Shown: positions 1-11,735 of the stretch, piece by piece
Position numbering within the stretch: position 1 is the stretch's first letter
Layout of the letters: each line of letters opens with the position of its first letter
Source of the DNA: Turritopsis dohrnii
Taxonomy: Eukaryota; Cnidaria; Hydrozoa; Anthoathecata; Oceaniidae
DNA length: 64,000 nt
Reading direction: 5' to 3'
NCBI GenBank assembly: GCA_027922465.2
Contig: BQMF02000056.1
Coordinates: 496,001 to 560,000 of the forward strand
The notes under the pieces: generated by a model
Seen by the model: only the letters and a program-made list of their open reading frames with translations
Told to the model about the DNA's origin: nothing
The model's database searches: none
Translations under genes and position numbers: made by a program

Positions 1-3000
1 TCAAATTCACCATACGCATCTGTTGTCGATGTTGTACTATAGGATGTACTGTCAATCTGAAAAAAACAAACAAAAACAAAGAACATAGAAATCTTTAAAA
101 ATCCATAGCCCAGTGGGCAAAATCGTCAAAAAAGTCACTGTGAGGAAGAGCATTTTTATTAAAATTGTGTGTATGTTTCTATAGAAATTCACTCCTTTGC
201 AGAGGTTTTTTAACAAATGTGCCGGCTGGGAGATTAAGCAGGAAACAACAATGTTATTTTGAAAAGCATAAGAAACCTCTTCAAAGAAACCTTCACTGTC
301 AGTATGAGATCGAGGACGTTCCTCATCAACTCCGATCAAGAGATCAGCATCCACCATCAGAGGATTCTCTTCGTCAACAGGACTTAAATTGACAAGTCCA
401 TTAGTTTTGTCTTTTGGAGCTAGAACAGTAGAGAAATTTGTCTTTTCCTTACTTTATAAACTCAAAAGAAATTAGGTACAAAATCATGTTATTTATGGTA
501 TTATGCAAACAAAATGGCGTACTGAAAGGTTTCTATGATACACAAAGATCAAGATAACTAGTACCCCATTACTTCTTACATCAGGTTTCACCTTAACTGT
601 GACATACAAAGTCATGCCAAACACAGACTGCACACACAAATAAACAAACCAATTTCTTGCATTAACAAAATAACCTGTGTGCACGTTTGTACAACAGTAT
701 TATGGATGTACAAAATAAAGCACAAGCAAATTTTACAAAAGAGTGAAATGCGAATATTGGAAACTAATTCAATAATTTACAAATTTAAGGCAAAACCTGT
801 AATGATTTCTTGCACCCGATTCGTAAATTCGTGGAAAGTGATTCTCCCCTCTCCATTGGCATCTAATTGTTGAAGAATTGTTTCCAATTCCTATATAATA
901 ATAGAAATTATAACAATATGGTATAAGGTAACCTCACAGTAAGGTACAGAAAAGCAATCTCATTTCACTTTTTCGTGATATTAGTTTGCCTGTTTGTAAT
1001 GTAAGCAATGATGAATAAACTGCAGAGTTTTCTGGGAATATGGAAAACTAACCTTCAGAAATATCGGCTCAAAACAAACCCTGGTCATGGGTTGAAAACC
1101 CCTCAGAATTTTAGTGATTTGTGAGCTTAATAATAATTGTGACACAATAACTTTGTCCCTACTGTAAATAACAACCCCTTCCTTAAGAAATTCAACAATT
1201 ATGAAGCAAGACTAGAGGAATTAAATTGACACTGACAAGACAGTCATCTTTTTAAAGTATGTTTTTTGGTACGTTTTTCAAAAGTATCCCAACAATTTCC
1301 AAATAAAATGACTTTTTCTCCGTAACTCTCACTCTTTATATGGTGTGTTAAGACCATCCAGAGGTTCAGGCATCATTTCTGCTTCCAGGGTATGACTGTT
1401 TTTAATGGGAACTGATTAAATCGAGAAAGCCACAGCATTCTTATGTCTTGTATGTCAAGGTGTGCAATAGAACCCGTCGCTTTGTTATGTCACTTTAATT
1501 ACAGAACCTGTTTTAGCAGATACCAAAAACAGTCTCTACATCATATCAACTTCAAGTTCTGTTTTTTTAATTTTTTCATTTCTGTCAAAAGAGTTCTATT
1601 GGTACGATTAAAAGGTATCTGTTCAAATGCAGACAACATTCAAAATTCGAAAACAATTTGAAAGACCATGTTTATTTTTTCTGTGCAACGTGTTCTGATC
1701 AAGCAGGACAAGACAAGCAAGTCAACTGGAAGTGAGGATAGATAGATAGTTAACGTTTTGAAGATGTGGAAGTTGCAAACTTTGTTTTGTTTCCTAATTA
1801 TATGGCTGACAAAGAAATTTGCGAGCCCCTGATTGCAAGAAATCGTCGCATAGTATCAATCTTTGACCAGGGAGGATTGCTTTACAAAAATTGTATCCCT
1901 TTTTGTTATCAAAGGAGCAACAAGTGACATTAGAAGCTCCATTCATTCTGGTGACATCTGCAAATAGCTGAAAGTAAAAGATGACAGCCTAACTCAAAAC
2001 TTAATTAAAGTAAGACCATTTTCACGTAAAACTTTTTGGCACCATCACTTTCTGTGTCTATACATTTTTACTGGACATGTAAAGTAATAATGTCAAAATT
2101 ATAACTAATAGTATAGAAATAAAATTATGTAGATAGGACTAAAATTAACAATAGACTTTTCTTTATTTGGTGGACACAAGGCTCAAAAAGGTAAGACATA
2201 TATATATTTTTTTGTTTTAAGAAGAGTATTAGCCTATTAAACTTGAGCACTAAGCTCTAGACATTTTACAACATGTGTTTATGATTGATTTTTTAATTAA
2301 ACGATTCCACAATGATCATTAGATAGTTTTAAAATGTTTGTTGGAGGCATCATAAGGACACACTGATGCTAATTAGTGTTATATAATTAAGTGGTTAATA
2401 TAATTAATAGCAGTATATCTTCTTGATGTTAATTTTCGAAACCTGACACTTTCAGCACAACCATATCATGACAGCTGTGAATTCAGGACATTAAAAAAGG
2501 TGTTTCAAAAGTCACATGACCTCTCCATAAATAAACATCAGCAAATGCATTTTTTATTGGTATATATATATCTTTCACGAAATGTAGTTATTTCAGACAA
2601 GATAAAACAAGAAGACAAGAAGTTATCTTATAACGATTAACACAATCTCCCAAACTAAAAATATTCAGATGTGATGCAATATCATCATGACCAGAAAATT
2701 AATATGCACAAATAAACATTGTTATCCATATAAACAAATACCGTATTCTCTCTAATAAGTGCCTGGGCGCTTATAAATTTTTTTTGAAATTAGTAGGTGT
2801 TGATGTGCCAACACAATATTGCAATTCGTTGAAAATATCTATTTTAGTCAAACATTGTGCATTACTGGTTTTCAGGAGAATCAATGAAAGAAAACTCAAG
2901 AACAAAGATTCCCTTACAATTTAAAAAAGATTTGATAACAGAAAAAGAAAAGAAAAACATGGAATGGTGAGTGGGAAATGAATCCATCTTATTTAGCTGG

Positions 3001-3488
3001 AAAAACCAATCAAAAAAATGTATATGAAAATATATATACTGGGTTTTATTTTCCTGCAATTATATATATATGTATTAAAAAGATATCATTAATCAAAGAT
3101 TATAACACAGATTTTAACATATTTGTAAACTTTTATCCCTTCTTTAAGTAGCTAAGCTTCCCTATCATATTACTTTATGGATGACTCTAGTTATTCAATT
3201 TTTCAATTTTTCCTGACCATAAAGAAATGCCAATAATATAAAAAGATCAGTGAAGAATTTGTAGTGAAAGTAAAACATGATTGAGATACCTCAGAGTCAA
3301 TGATGCTCATAAAACAGTTAACAAACCTCTCCATTTCCAACAGCATATTCCTGTCCCAGTTCAATTAAATCTTGAATTTTAACATAACCATCACCATTGT
3401 AATCACAAGCATCAAATACTGGCTTTAACAACACTTCGAAATTATTTTTAGAGTCCAGCTCTTGAGGCTGTAACAAAACCTCAGTCAT
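1..3488 (-). CDS. RAB11FIP3/4-like: Rab11 family-interacting protein 3/4-like (class II Rab11-FIP), 5' part
   Basis: Four coding exons are readable on the minus strand: 3488-3327 (start ATG at 3488), 890-797, 419-277 and 56 to beyond base 1. Reading phase is continuous across all three introns (phase 0, 1, 0). Exon 1 encodes 54 aa with a canonical EF-hand loop starting DYNGDGYV at residues 29-40; exon 2 encodes a second EF loop (DANGEGRI). They are followed by an acidic region rich in D, E, S and T. Two N-terminal EF-hands followed by an acidic linker is the layout of class II Rab11-FIPs (FIP3/FIP4, fly Nuf). These bind Rab11 and Arf6 through a C-terminal coiled coil and act in recycling-endosome traffic and cytokinesis; that coiled coil would lie left of the window. 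The donors GTTTGT, GTTTTG and GTTTCT are weak but preserve frame. Another EF-hand coiled-coil family cannot be excluded without the C-terminus. Confidence 0.62.
108..230 (+). repeat. 120-bp palindromic MITE, copy 1
   Basis: Full copy running from GCCCAGTGGGCAAAATCG to GTGCCGGCTGGG. It carries the family's inner arms (GTCACTG...GAGCATTTTTATT and AATTCACTCC...GCAGAGG). It lies in an intron of the RAB11FIP-like gene. Confidence 0.8.
891..3326. other. Intron 1 of the RAB11FIP-like gene
   Basis: This 2.4 kb AT-rich intron lies between the two EF-hand exons. I see no coding exon or complete transposon in it, only simple AT runs and short TATATA tracts near 2200, 2570 and 3065. Confidence 0.5.
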
Positions 3489-4513
3489 TGTTCTTTTTTG
3501 TTACTACTCCTCCCTCAGATTAGAAGAGATTTGTTTATCAATAATACAGCAACTGTGTCCAGCAGCAGCACAGCAACTGACGACGCTTAATTGCTAATAA
3601 CAGTTTCTTTCTTATGTTGAGTTTTGTCAAGTTATCCCACATACTTGAATCAATAAGTAAAATACGACCACTACATAATACTCTCTCTCTCTGCTGAGTA
3701 TAGAAATTTTAGTGAGGCATTCTTTTCACATGTAAGCGTCCTGTTTCTGCTTCTTCAAAATAAACTTCGGATTATGAACTTCGGAATGTTTTCATTTTTG
3801 AAAAATCACGAATAGTCAGGACCACGACCCTGAAGAAAAATTGAACCGATTTTAAGAAATTGCCTTACTATTACATGCAATATTGAAGGGGAAAATGTCG
3901 TTTCAAAATTAAATTAAAGAGCTAAGATGGATAATTAAAGAGCAGAGGAGCTTATTCAAGCTTATTCTGCTCGTCTGGATAATCCCAGTCTCGATCACAG
4001 GGTCTCTCCTTTTTTTGTCCGGTATAACACGGTATTTGGAAAAAACGATGGGATTACGGTATTTCATCTTCTGCCGGTGACGACACGGTAAATCGGCCGT
4101 TTTTGTACCGGTATTTTGGTATTTATGTACAAAAAATCCGGAATTTCGGTATGGGGTAGTTTGTCATGCACTTATTTCTATGGGCTGGCGGTGAAACTAT
4201 CACCAGGAGTTAACACCAAAGAGATTCGCAAATATTATCATTTAAAGCAGTCAATTTTAGCCTATTGAAAAAATAAAAATAAAAAAAATAAAGAAAACAG
4301 CCGGTACCTTTTAGATGGTGTTTTCTCTTTTTGCTATAAAAGACAAAAAACTAGAAGTCTAATATTGCAGTCATATAGGGCTGAAATATTTTTTCTACTG
4401 AAGATGGCGGCGTTGGTTGGCGGAAAAACTTTGTGTTGCTATATATCTTTTACTTTTCAACATGACAAATAATTTGAATTATCAGTGTCAGTGTTGTTTT
4501 TGCAGCGGTCATT
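3489..4513. other. Upstream region of the RAB11FIP-like gene, no gene seen
   Basis: The first ~200 bases are the likely 5' UTR and promoter of the minus-strand gene ending at 3488. From about 4018 to 4140 there is a cluster of GGTAT/ATACCG words (ACGGTATTTGG, CGGTATTTCAT, CCGGTATTTTGG) that looks like an eroded repeat. No exon or TATA box could be assigned. Confidence 0.35.
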
Positions 4514-5412
4514 TACGATGGCCCTGAAGGTTCATTCGTGAGCACAAAAAAATGTGCTACGCGTATACTTTTTTGTGCTACGCAAAAAACTTTTTGTGTT
4601 ACGCATAAATTTTTGTGCTACGCATAGAAGTTTTTGTGCTACGCATAAATTTTTGTGCTACGCATAAATTTTTGTGTTACGCGCATTTATTTTCTGTGTA
4701 AAGTGCTCCGCATTTATTTCGGCCTCATTTCCATTCTGGTCTGTATATTGTTGACAATTATTGTTGACAATTTCGTGCATTCTCATCCATGTGCATAATG
4801 ATGGTGGATCACATGCTTACCAAGTGAACTACCACTACCTTCAAAAACTTCTTTTATGATTATGTTAGTTATCTCTTCTCTATATTCTTCATCTTTTTGA
4901 AATCTCCTCCTAAGACCAAGCCTAGTTAAAAGCCTTTTTAATGTTGACAAGCTGATTACATGGTTGTGTTGGACAGCTAGAAAGAAGATGATTTCTACGT
5001 TTGTATTACCTTGGCCAAAAATAAAGTTACTAACGACTCTAGTGTTATTGGAGATGATGTAGATTGAAGAACGAGCAAGTAATTTAACGCTGTACGTCGT
5101 TCCTCATCAATTCTTGCGCGCTTTTTTGCTTTTTGCACCATGTAACATTACACACTAAATAGCATAAATTAAGGACCAGATATAGGTTGTTGATTTTTTT
5201 GCGCTAACAAACAAAAAACACAAACATGAAAAAAGTATTTGTGTAACAATGTAAAAAATAACTGTGTAGCACAACAATATCTGCGTAGAGAAAAAACTTA
5301 TGCGTAACACAAAAAAGCTATGCGTAGCCCAAAAAAATCTATGCGTAGGCCAAAAAATTCTACGCGTAGCACATTTTTTTGTGCGTGCATATGAGCCTTC
5401 AGGGCCATCGTA
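4514..5412. mobile_element. Non-autonomous TIR element with subterminal repeat arrays and 6-bp TSD
   Basis: The ends are inverted repeats: TACGATGGCCCTGAAGG at 4514 and CCTTCAGGGCCATCGTA ending at 5412. The direct duplication GTCATT flanks both sides (4508-4513 and 5413-5418). Just inside each end is an array of about 18-20-bp repeats of the type TTTTTGTGCTACGCATAAA, in opposite orientation on the two sides (4540-4690 and 5270-5380). The 899-bp interior shows no transposase frame, so this is a MITE-like element. Arrays of a short word inside the ends are typical transposase binding sites. The superfamily is not identified; a 6-bp duplication does not fit the common TA, TWA or 8-bp classes. 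Confidence 0.8.
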
Positions 5413-5466
5413 GTCATTTCCATGAAGGTTGTTTTGAAGTATAGATCGTATCACTGCTACACGGTA

Positions 5467-5572
5467 TCCGAACATTTCCCCGCAACCGGACATTTACCGG
5501 GCGACCAGCCAGGAGGGTTGGGGATTATTGGTCGTCGCTGGGTAAATGGCGGTCGGGGAAATGTTCGGTCCG
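5467..5572. repeat. Short palindromic repeat (CCGAACATTTCCCCG ends)
   Basis: The ends are CCGAACATTTCCCCG and CGGGGAAATGTTCGG around a GC-richer, partly self-complementary middle (ACCGGACATTTACC against GGTAAATGG). It looks like a tiny foldback MITE, much GC-richer than its surroundings. No target duplication could be fixed. Confidence 0.6.
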
Positions 5573-7383
5573 GATATTGTACTAGAACCCGCTTCCGCTA
5601 TTTGGTACTATACAGTGATATCTCAGACACCACTTTATTGGAATGGCATATATTCTATTTGAAAGAGAGGTGTCCGTCTTATCGTCATAGCAACTCTTAT
5701 TATTCCTATCTTCTCTTTTATCTGAACTTGTGCCAGACACAACAATAACGATTTCGTCTCTTCTTCTTCTTTAGCACCATGCTCACAGGAGAGCAGAATA
5801 CAGCATTATTTTATAGGTACAGCTCAAACTATCGAATTCCAATAAGAAGTCCGATTGCCCAATTTTTGTTGCAATAACCCGATTTATGGACCTTGTATAT
5901 GCTTGTATACATCGCTTTTACTAGCTCTGATATGTTAGTAAAGAGAGAGAGAGAATAGGCCTTCCCCTTAGGAGATAGGCCTCACACCTAAAGTATGAGG
6001 ATCACTGCGCGAGTAAATCACTGTGAGTAAATTCACATACTTTTTGCGAACTATAGAAAAACGCTGGAGAATTTGTCGGACCAGTTGATGATGTCATTGA
6101 TTACGATCTCATCTGCGCATTGACAGAATGTCATCATGATGTGTGCAACGAGAATGAAAGAAAGTTACTCTCACTCCGGATGGGTGGTCTGGGTTGACCA
6201 ATAGTCACCAAAAATGGCGAAAGGAAAGTACGAGAACTCCAAGGAGATGAGCAAGCATTTGTCTAGCAACATTCTACCACACTTGTTAGCTTTATTTCTC
6301 AATTTACTCAAACCATGGACGTATAAAAAGAGAAGGACTTACAACTTTTATAAATCTATTCAAACAAGCTCGCCTCGCTTTATTGAAATTTTGACAAAAG
6401 CAGTTTTGAAACTCCCTCAAGTGCTGTTAAAAATACATGTTTCCATTGGCTTCCACACTAGCAGCCTTTTGTTATAAACACGAAAACTGTTGAAAAACAC
6501 CAAAACTAAAAGTATGATTCCTTAGGAGTTCCTAAAGCTTCAGACTTGAAACTTTCAGAAAAGATAGATAAACTATCTCTCTGTTTTGTGTAGCTTAGGC
6601 ATTTTTGAGGCGCAAATATTAACTTCATAACATGCAGAGACGCTGTGCCATGATTTTCTTCTATTTTCACTTGTAACATCTTCTAGCAAACTCACAGACA
6701 TTTTAAAAACGATTAAATATCGTCGTCTGTGGCTTTGAACAATGAATAAAAGTGTTTTGAAAGCTAATGAGTCTTAATTCCTCTGATATTTCAGTTTTCC
6801 GCGTTGGATTGGCACGTAAATAATCGTTCGTCTCAACAAAAATCCAGTGAAATGCGAGACGCGCTTTGGTATGAAAGGGATGCCGACACAATGGATTTTA
6901 ACAATAGAATTGAATAGCTATTGAAATGAGTTGTGAGTCCTTCTATTTTTATACGTCCATGCTCAAACGTAGTATAACTGTAATTTATTATTTTATGTTT
7001 TCTATATACATCACCATACATGTGTATATATTTTATCCCATACGCTTTCTCTGTAAGAAGAACCATTCTGATGGATGCAGGAAATATAGCAAGTAATAAT
7101 AATAATAACAATAATAATAATTGACCAAACTAAACAGAAGAAACCTTGTACTTTAAAAGCAGAAACGTTCGCCAGGTCAAGAAATCGCGATATTTTGCGA
7201 CAAAAACTTTCACGAATTTTGAATTCAGGAAACATTTCGCGTGAAAAACTTTCGCGAAAATCAAACATTATTTAGTTTGAAAGGAAACAACTTTCGTAAA
7301 CGGCAACTATTCCGTGAGATATTGGTGGGATTTGAAGCATTTACCATCTATTATTGCTTGTTGGAAATCTTTCACTGTAGACT
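5573..7383. other. Intergenic, no gene seen
   Basis: AT-rich DNA with a GAGA run near 5940 and an AAT/AAC microsatellite at 7094-7124. At 7180-7310 there are several CTTTCGCG words (AAAAACTTTCGCG and variants), an eroded copy of the repeat that surrounds the Penelope element at 40.4-42.5 kb. No supported exon. Confidence 0.4.
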
Positions 7384-7605
7384 ATGCACTCTCATGCCCG
7401 CAGGGTGGTTTTGTGTACCAGACTTACCTTTGAAGCCATCATAGAAGAGGTTAAAAAAGACATGGTAATCAAACCAGCACTGGAACCTCTGAGTGGAGAA
7501 CAACTTGCTCTTGGTACCATTACGACTGACGGTGCAAGAGCAGAGATTAGTGCTTCAGGATGTTGGACGTGTGGCCAACGAGCCTTGTTGAAAAATTCGA
7601 GGTAG
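7384..7605 (+). pseudogene. Fragment of a transposable-element protein
   Basis: A 73-codon frame contains a compact block (I.EV..DM.IKPALEPLSGEQLALG, then TTDGARAEI) that reads like conserved protein rather than chance. I associate this block with the region downstream of reverse transcriptase in invertebrate retroelements, from memory and without a search. There is no start context, no partner exon and no splice signal, so it is most likely a relic. It lies next to CTTTCGCG repeats. Confidence 0.4.
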
Positions 7606-7689
7606 GAGAACATCGGCGACGAAGAAGTTAAAATTTCCGGAGTCGATAGCATACAGGGTTTTTTTTATAAGCAACAAGTTTATAAGCAA

Positions 7690-7925
7690 CACTAGTAAAT
7701 TTTCTCAAAAAGTTAAGCAAAGTGCTACAAGGAAATTAGATAAATAATCAACATGAAATTTTGAAATAATACAACCTACAGCGCATTTTTTGAAATTGTT
7801 GCACCAGGTTGTTACACTAGGTTATAGTACTTGATTGTGCGATCTGTTATAATGATTTGAATGTCCTAGACTTTATATTTCATACAACTAAAACGTACAA
7901 AACGGTCTTCAAAATTAACATATTA
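7690..7925 (+). repeat. Dispersed repeat, copy A (AGGTTGTTACACTAGG family)
   Basis: Shares ordered blocks with 58990-59280: ATCAACATG.AATTTT, AGGTTGTTACAC.AGGTT, AATG.....TAGACTTTATA and AAAACGTACA. The spacing between blocks is similar. Two copies of one element about 51 kb apart; class unknown. Confidence 0.6.
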
Positions 7926-7940
7926 AGCAACAGTACAGTG

Positions 7941-7989
7941 GAACCTCCTCTAAAGCGAACCTCCTCTAAAGCGAACCTCCTCTAAAGCG
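7941..7989. repeat. Tandem repeat, 16-17-bp unit
   Basis: About three units of AACCTCCTCTAAAGCG directly after ACAGTGG. CAGTGGAACCTC resembles the CAGTGGAAC terminus of the TA-flanked element at 33126-33678, so this is probably the end of a related MITE. Confidence 0.6.
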
Positions 7990-8221
7990 GACTACACGGC
8001 GTAAATGTTACAATCTTACAACTGTAACAAAATTTTAAAAGGAAATAAGAATATAAACTAGACTTGACTTGAAAATTGATCAAAAATATTGAAGGATATT
8101 TTCAAATTTGATTGTTTTTAATACTTTCTTGAATTGAGGAACATATTCAATATCTGAAAGAGAATTCAATGATGAAACGAGAGCATTCCACAAGTGTGAT
8201 CGTTCGTTGTATAAATTTGAA

Positions 8222-8290
8222 ACGATGTAAATAGATTCGGGAAAATTTGTTGAAAAATCACTGCGAAGGAGAGCATTTCTATAGAATTAT
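8222..8290 (-). repeat. 120-bp MITE, half copy
   Basis: Only the GTTGAAAAATCACTGCGAAGG / GAGCATTTCTATAGAA half of the family is present. Confidence 0.5.
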
Positions 8291-8732
8291 ATGGACACGA
8301 AAATTAGCTTTCACAAATATACCATGGGTGCTTAGGAATAAAAACAAGAAATAAAATTTTGCTGAAACACTTGCTGTCACACACATAACCACAACATAGA
8401 CCACCAGTATCAATATCACTTTCGATGGACGAAAGATCGATGGACGGTTGAGAAGAACTTTCTGATAATCCAATCTTTCAACATCTGTAGTAATAGAAAA
8501 TGATATTACAATCTCGAACACAGACTCTCTTGCCATCTTCGATATACAGATAGCCGCTATCACGCTGTGACATTATTTTCTATTACATCATCAAGTGTGT
8601 TGGTCGAATGTTATGAACTCTCTGGGTTGCGCAATCAGAAAACGGTAGTTAACTTGTGACGTCACATGATGTTTTTAAAACTTATTTTAACGGATCAAGA
8701 GGTCGAGCACCGCTCAATCAAGACGAATATCT

Positions 8733-8737
<5 letters not shown>

Positions 8738-8769
<32 letters not shown>
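8738..8769. repeat. Poly(A) tract
   Basis: An uninterrupted run of 32 A. No retroelement body is recognisable upstream. Confidence 0.9.
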
Positions 8770-8771
<2 letters not shown>

Positions 8772-9821
8772 CTAGTTTTTCTCTATTTAGCGTGCCGGGA
8801 ATGCCTCCGGAATTATTGTATTCAAATATTGTTTATAAATATATATAATGTATATTTTAACGCTATCTTGGAAATTGTCCTTCATTTGTTATTTAAGCAG
8901 AAGTTGTTTTTCTTTGATGTTAACTCTCCTTCAATATATCTTACACTTGTGTTGAAATGAGGTCATGCAAAATAAACACGAAATTTGTTGGGCGACTTGT
9001 GTTAGCTTTTTGACTTTAACACCCATGTGGTTGCAGTGCAGTATCTGTAATTCGAAAAGCTCTCCAAATTTCTAAGCTGAGAATACTTGAAATCACGTTA
9101 AATTTTGAGAAAGTTTTATGATTTTTGGAGTATAACTGTATAGTTATGCAAAATCCTAAAATCTTTAAGACATTCGACTTCTTGTTTTCTTTGTCGTGTA
9201 CTGCCGGATAGTTAGCGAGCGCATCGTCGAAGAAGGAATGCCTAATTCCACGGAATTTAGTTTCTTCCTATCTAGACCTGCCGAATCCACATTGAACCCA
9301 GCTTTTTCGATGTACAAACGATATGCGAAACGGCTCCGAGTTTCCTGGTTGTGGCCTTTTGAGCCTTTTGAGATGACCAGAGACTTTCGTATTGCAGTAT
9401 CTCAGTTAAAGTCTGTGGTGATTGTATTTGAGGCTTTTAAAGCACAGGTACAAAGTATTACGTACACCCACAAGAGTTTTCGTTGAACACATAACACGTG
9501 TTTCAAAATAAAAACCAATGAAGGTATATTATCCCGTATGAAGAATTTACCACACGTGAAAGAATTGTTTCTTATACCAGCAAACAGTTCGTGTAAAAAC
9601 CTTGTTAAATTTGAAATACTTGTAGAAACTAAATTTTATTGGGTTAGTGAATATAAAGTCATATCTCGTTCCTTCAAACAAACGAAAACTTCGTTGAACT
9701 AAAATGGAAAGAAAATTTTGGGTTTTTGTATTTCCCTTCCATTAGAGAAGTTGTCTATTTAAAAGGTCATTCAAAAATTCTGAAAATTTTTTTATGGTGA
9801 GGAAATCGCATGTTCCAAGAC
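8770..9821. other. Intergenic, no gene seen
   Basis: AT-rich sequence. A 96-codon open frame at 9196-9486 has no recognisable motif and no splice or promoter signal. I see nothing supportable here. Confidence 0.35.
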
Positions 9822-9915
9822 AGCGGGCAAAAGCGTCAAAAGGACACTGCGATGAAGAGCATTTTTATGGAAGTAATGTGCATATATATCTATGGAAATT
9901 TCGCACTCCTTCGCA
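9822..9915 (+). repeat. 120-bp MITE, partial copy
   Basis: Begins CAGCGGGCAAAAGCGTC and ends CACTCCTTCGCAC. The right terminus is replaced by the adjacent palindrome at 9923. Confidence 0.6.
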
Positions 9916-9922
9916 CAACATC

Positions 9923-10004
9923 GAACCCAGGGTCTCTTGCCTTTTCGATATACGTGTAGCCGCTATCCCTATATCGAAAAGGCAAGAGACCCTGGGTTCG
10001 AGGT
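9923..10004. repeat. Near-perfect palindrome (TCGAACCCAGGGTCTCTTGCC)
   Basis: The arm TCGAACCCAGGGTCTCTTG is followed by CCTTTTCGATATA, a short loop, then the exact inverse ending CCCTGGGTTCGAGG. A second copy with the same arms is at 43068-43147, and single arms recur near 43195 and 43500. A hairpin MITE-like family. The terminal GGGTTCGAGG resembles the B box/T-arm of tRNA genes. Confidence 0.7.
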
Positions 10005-10789
10005 TGTCCTTCGCACTTTGCAACAAATAAATTTCGCAACAGTGTAAACGGTCGAACTCGAAAATCTATATAACTTTATTTGGAATTCATTCTGTCCAGA
10101 TGCCTGATCACACGTCCCAAAAAATATGAAAAGAAAGTCTAAAATAAAAGTATATTCATTTAGCATATTTACAGAAGAAATTTATCGGCTGCTCCACACA
10201 CCATACTACGAGGAGCGAAAACATGTATAGTTTACGTTTTGTACCAAAAAACCTGTGAAATCAAGAATTAAAATGAGAATTGTTCTTAGAGAGAAAAATA
10301 TTTCAATCTTTCTATGTTTAACATCCGTTCAGTCGATTAGAAAAATCTGTCGTTTCCTTTAATTGATACCGTCAACAAAAATTATGAAGAATTAAACATA
10401 TAACGAAGGAATAAAGACGATTGCACTCGTTTTGTAGTCACTAATGTTAAAAAAGTACTTATGTGTTTTAGTCATTAGTGGTCTTCAATTTATTCTTAAT
10501 ATTTAGGTAAATAAATTTACTCAGCATCCCCACGAGGAAGTAGTCCATACATTGTTTGTGCATACCATTTCTAATGCCTCGACCCAGACTCCCAATTCAA
10601 ATTGTATGTCGTTTTAAAATTAGCACAAAAAAGAAACTATTTTGAATCAAAACAAGCCAATGACACGCGTGTATTTCAAGTCACACATTTTTAATAGATA
10701 ATCTGTTTATTTTTTTTTTTTTGAAAGTGGAAACAGTTTACCATTAGTTAAGCAAACATTGATTTTGGCAGGTGACGAAAATCTCGCAT

Positions 10790-10796
10790 TATAAAA
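10790..10796 (+). promoter_or_regulatory. TATA box of the small secreted-peptide gene
   Basis: TATAAAA lies 66 bases before the ATG at 10862, leaving room for a ~40-base 5' leader. It is followed by a purine-rich stretch (GGAAAGAGGGGAAAG). It is the clearest core promoter in the window. Confidence 0.55.
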
Positions 10797-10861
10797 GGAA
10801 AGAGGGGAAAGCGAAAGACATATTATAGTAATCGCTAAAACGCATCAATTGACTCTACAAC

Positions 10862-11735
10862 ATGTTGAAGAAATTTGCTCTTCTTTGTGTACTGGTTATT
10901 TTTGTGAATGATTTTCTGGCGGTGGATGGAATGGTCAACAACGGCATCGTGCATGGCGACGCCAAAGTAAGAACAAAACTGGTGAGTGACTCTTTATGTT
11001 TTTACCTCTGCAATTGCTTACCTGGAGTTGTTTTAGACGCCGTGTCGAACCTGTGCAATTCCTGCACTAGAGTTGTTTTAGACACCGTGTCGAGCTGAAT
11101 TCATTAGTAGTATAATTTAGTAGAAATAGTGTTAAAAACTTCCTGAGGTGGTGCTTGGGAGGTGCGGCGAAAAATATTTCAATTATTGAAATAGTTTCAA
11201 TAGATTGTAGCTTGGTTTTCAGAAGGAGGAGAACTTATGAAACTTGAAAATAAATCTTGAGGAAATGTTTGGGAGATGCGGCGAGAAATGACCCTGTGTC
11301 TAGAACACTAACGTGATAAGCTTAAGAACTTAAAACCATTTCCTTTTCAGAAGATATTTTGAATTGATTTTGGGAGGCTCAGCGTGATTGAAGTAATTAT
11401 TCAATAATCTGTGATGCTTGTGTATCTGTAATGTTCGCCAAGTGGGCAAATTTGTTGAAAACCACTGAGAAGGAGCGCATGTCTATAGAAATATTCACAC
11501 TAGTTCAATAAAAATGCTCTTCATCGCAGTGACTTTTTGACGATTTTGCAAACAGGACTTTCCGTTTTGTTTTATCTTTAACAGATTATTATATGTCGAG
11601 CGCATTATCTTCTTCAAGGGCGTATTATTTTTTTTACTATAGGAACACCGTCGCTTATGTCGCGTTTGCTCACGAATACGCCATTACTGCTCACTTCCAC
11701 GTCTGGTAGAAACTGAATTTATTGAAGATGTATAA
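10862..11735 (+). CDS. Candidate small secreted Cys/Arg-rich peptide, two exons
   Basis: Exon 1 (10862-10981) encodes 40 aa starting MLKKFALLCVLVIFV: two lysines, then a hydrophobic core, a clear signal peptide. It ends at a strong donor (CTG|GTGAGT). A polypyrimidine/AG acceptor at 11641-11642 opens exon 2 (11643-11735, stop TAA) in the same phase 0. Exon 2 encodes 30 residues that are strongly basic at first, with three cysteines (exon residues 6, 9 and 16) and six arginines before the last of these, then an acidic tail. Such a prepropeptide could be an antimicrobial, venom-type or signalling peptide; I recognise no family. The pairing of exons is inferred from phase and splice signals only, and an alternative donor (AAA|GTAAGA) lies at 10966. 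The intron contains a copy of the 120-bp MITE. Confidence 0.42.
11437..11552 (-). repeat. 120-bp palindromic MITE, near full copy
   Basis: Reads AAGTGGGCAAATTTGTTG to GACTTTTTGACGATTTTGC, in inverse orientation to copy 1. It lies in the intron of the candidate secreted-peptide gene. Confidence 0.75.

Noticed and set aside
6214..6477. 87-codon plus-strand frame starting MAKGKYE
   Set aside because: No motif, no splice or promoter support, and no resemblance to a known family.
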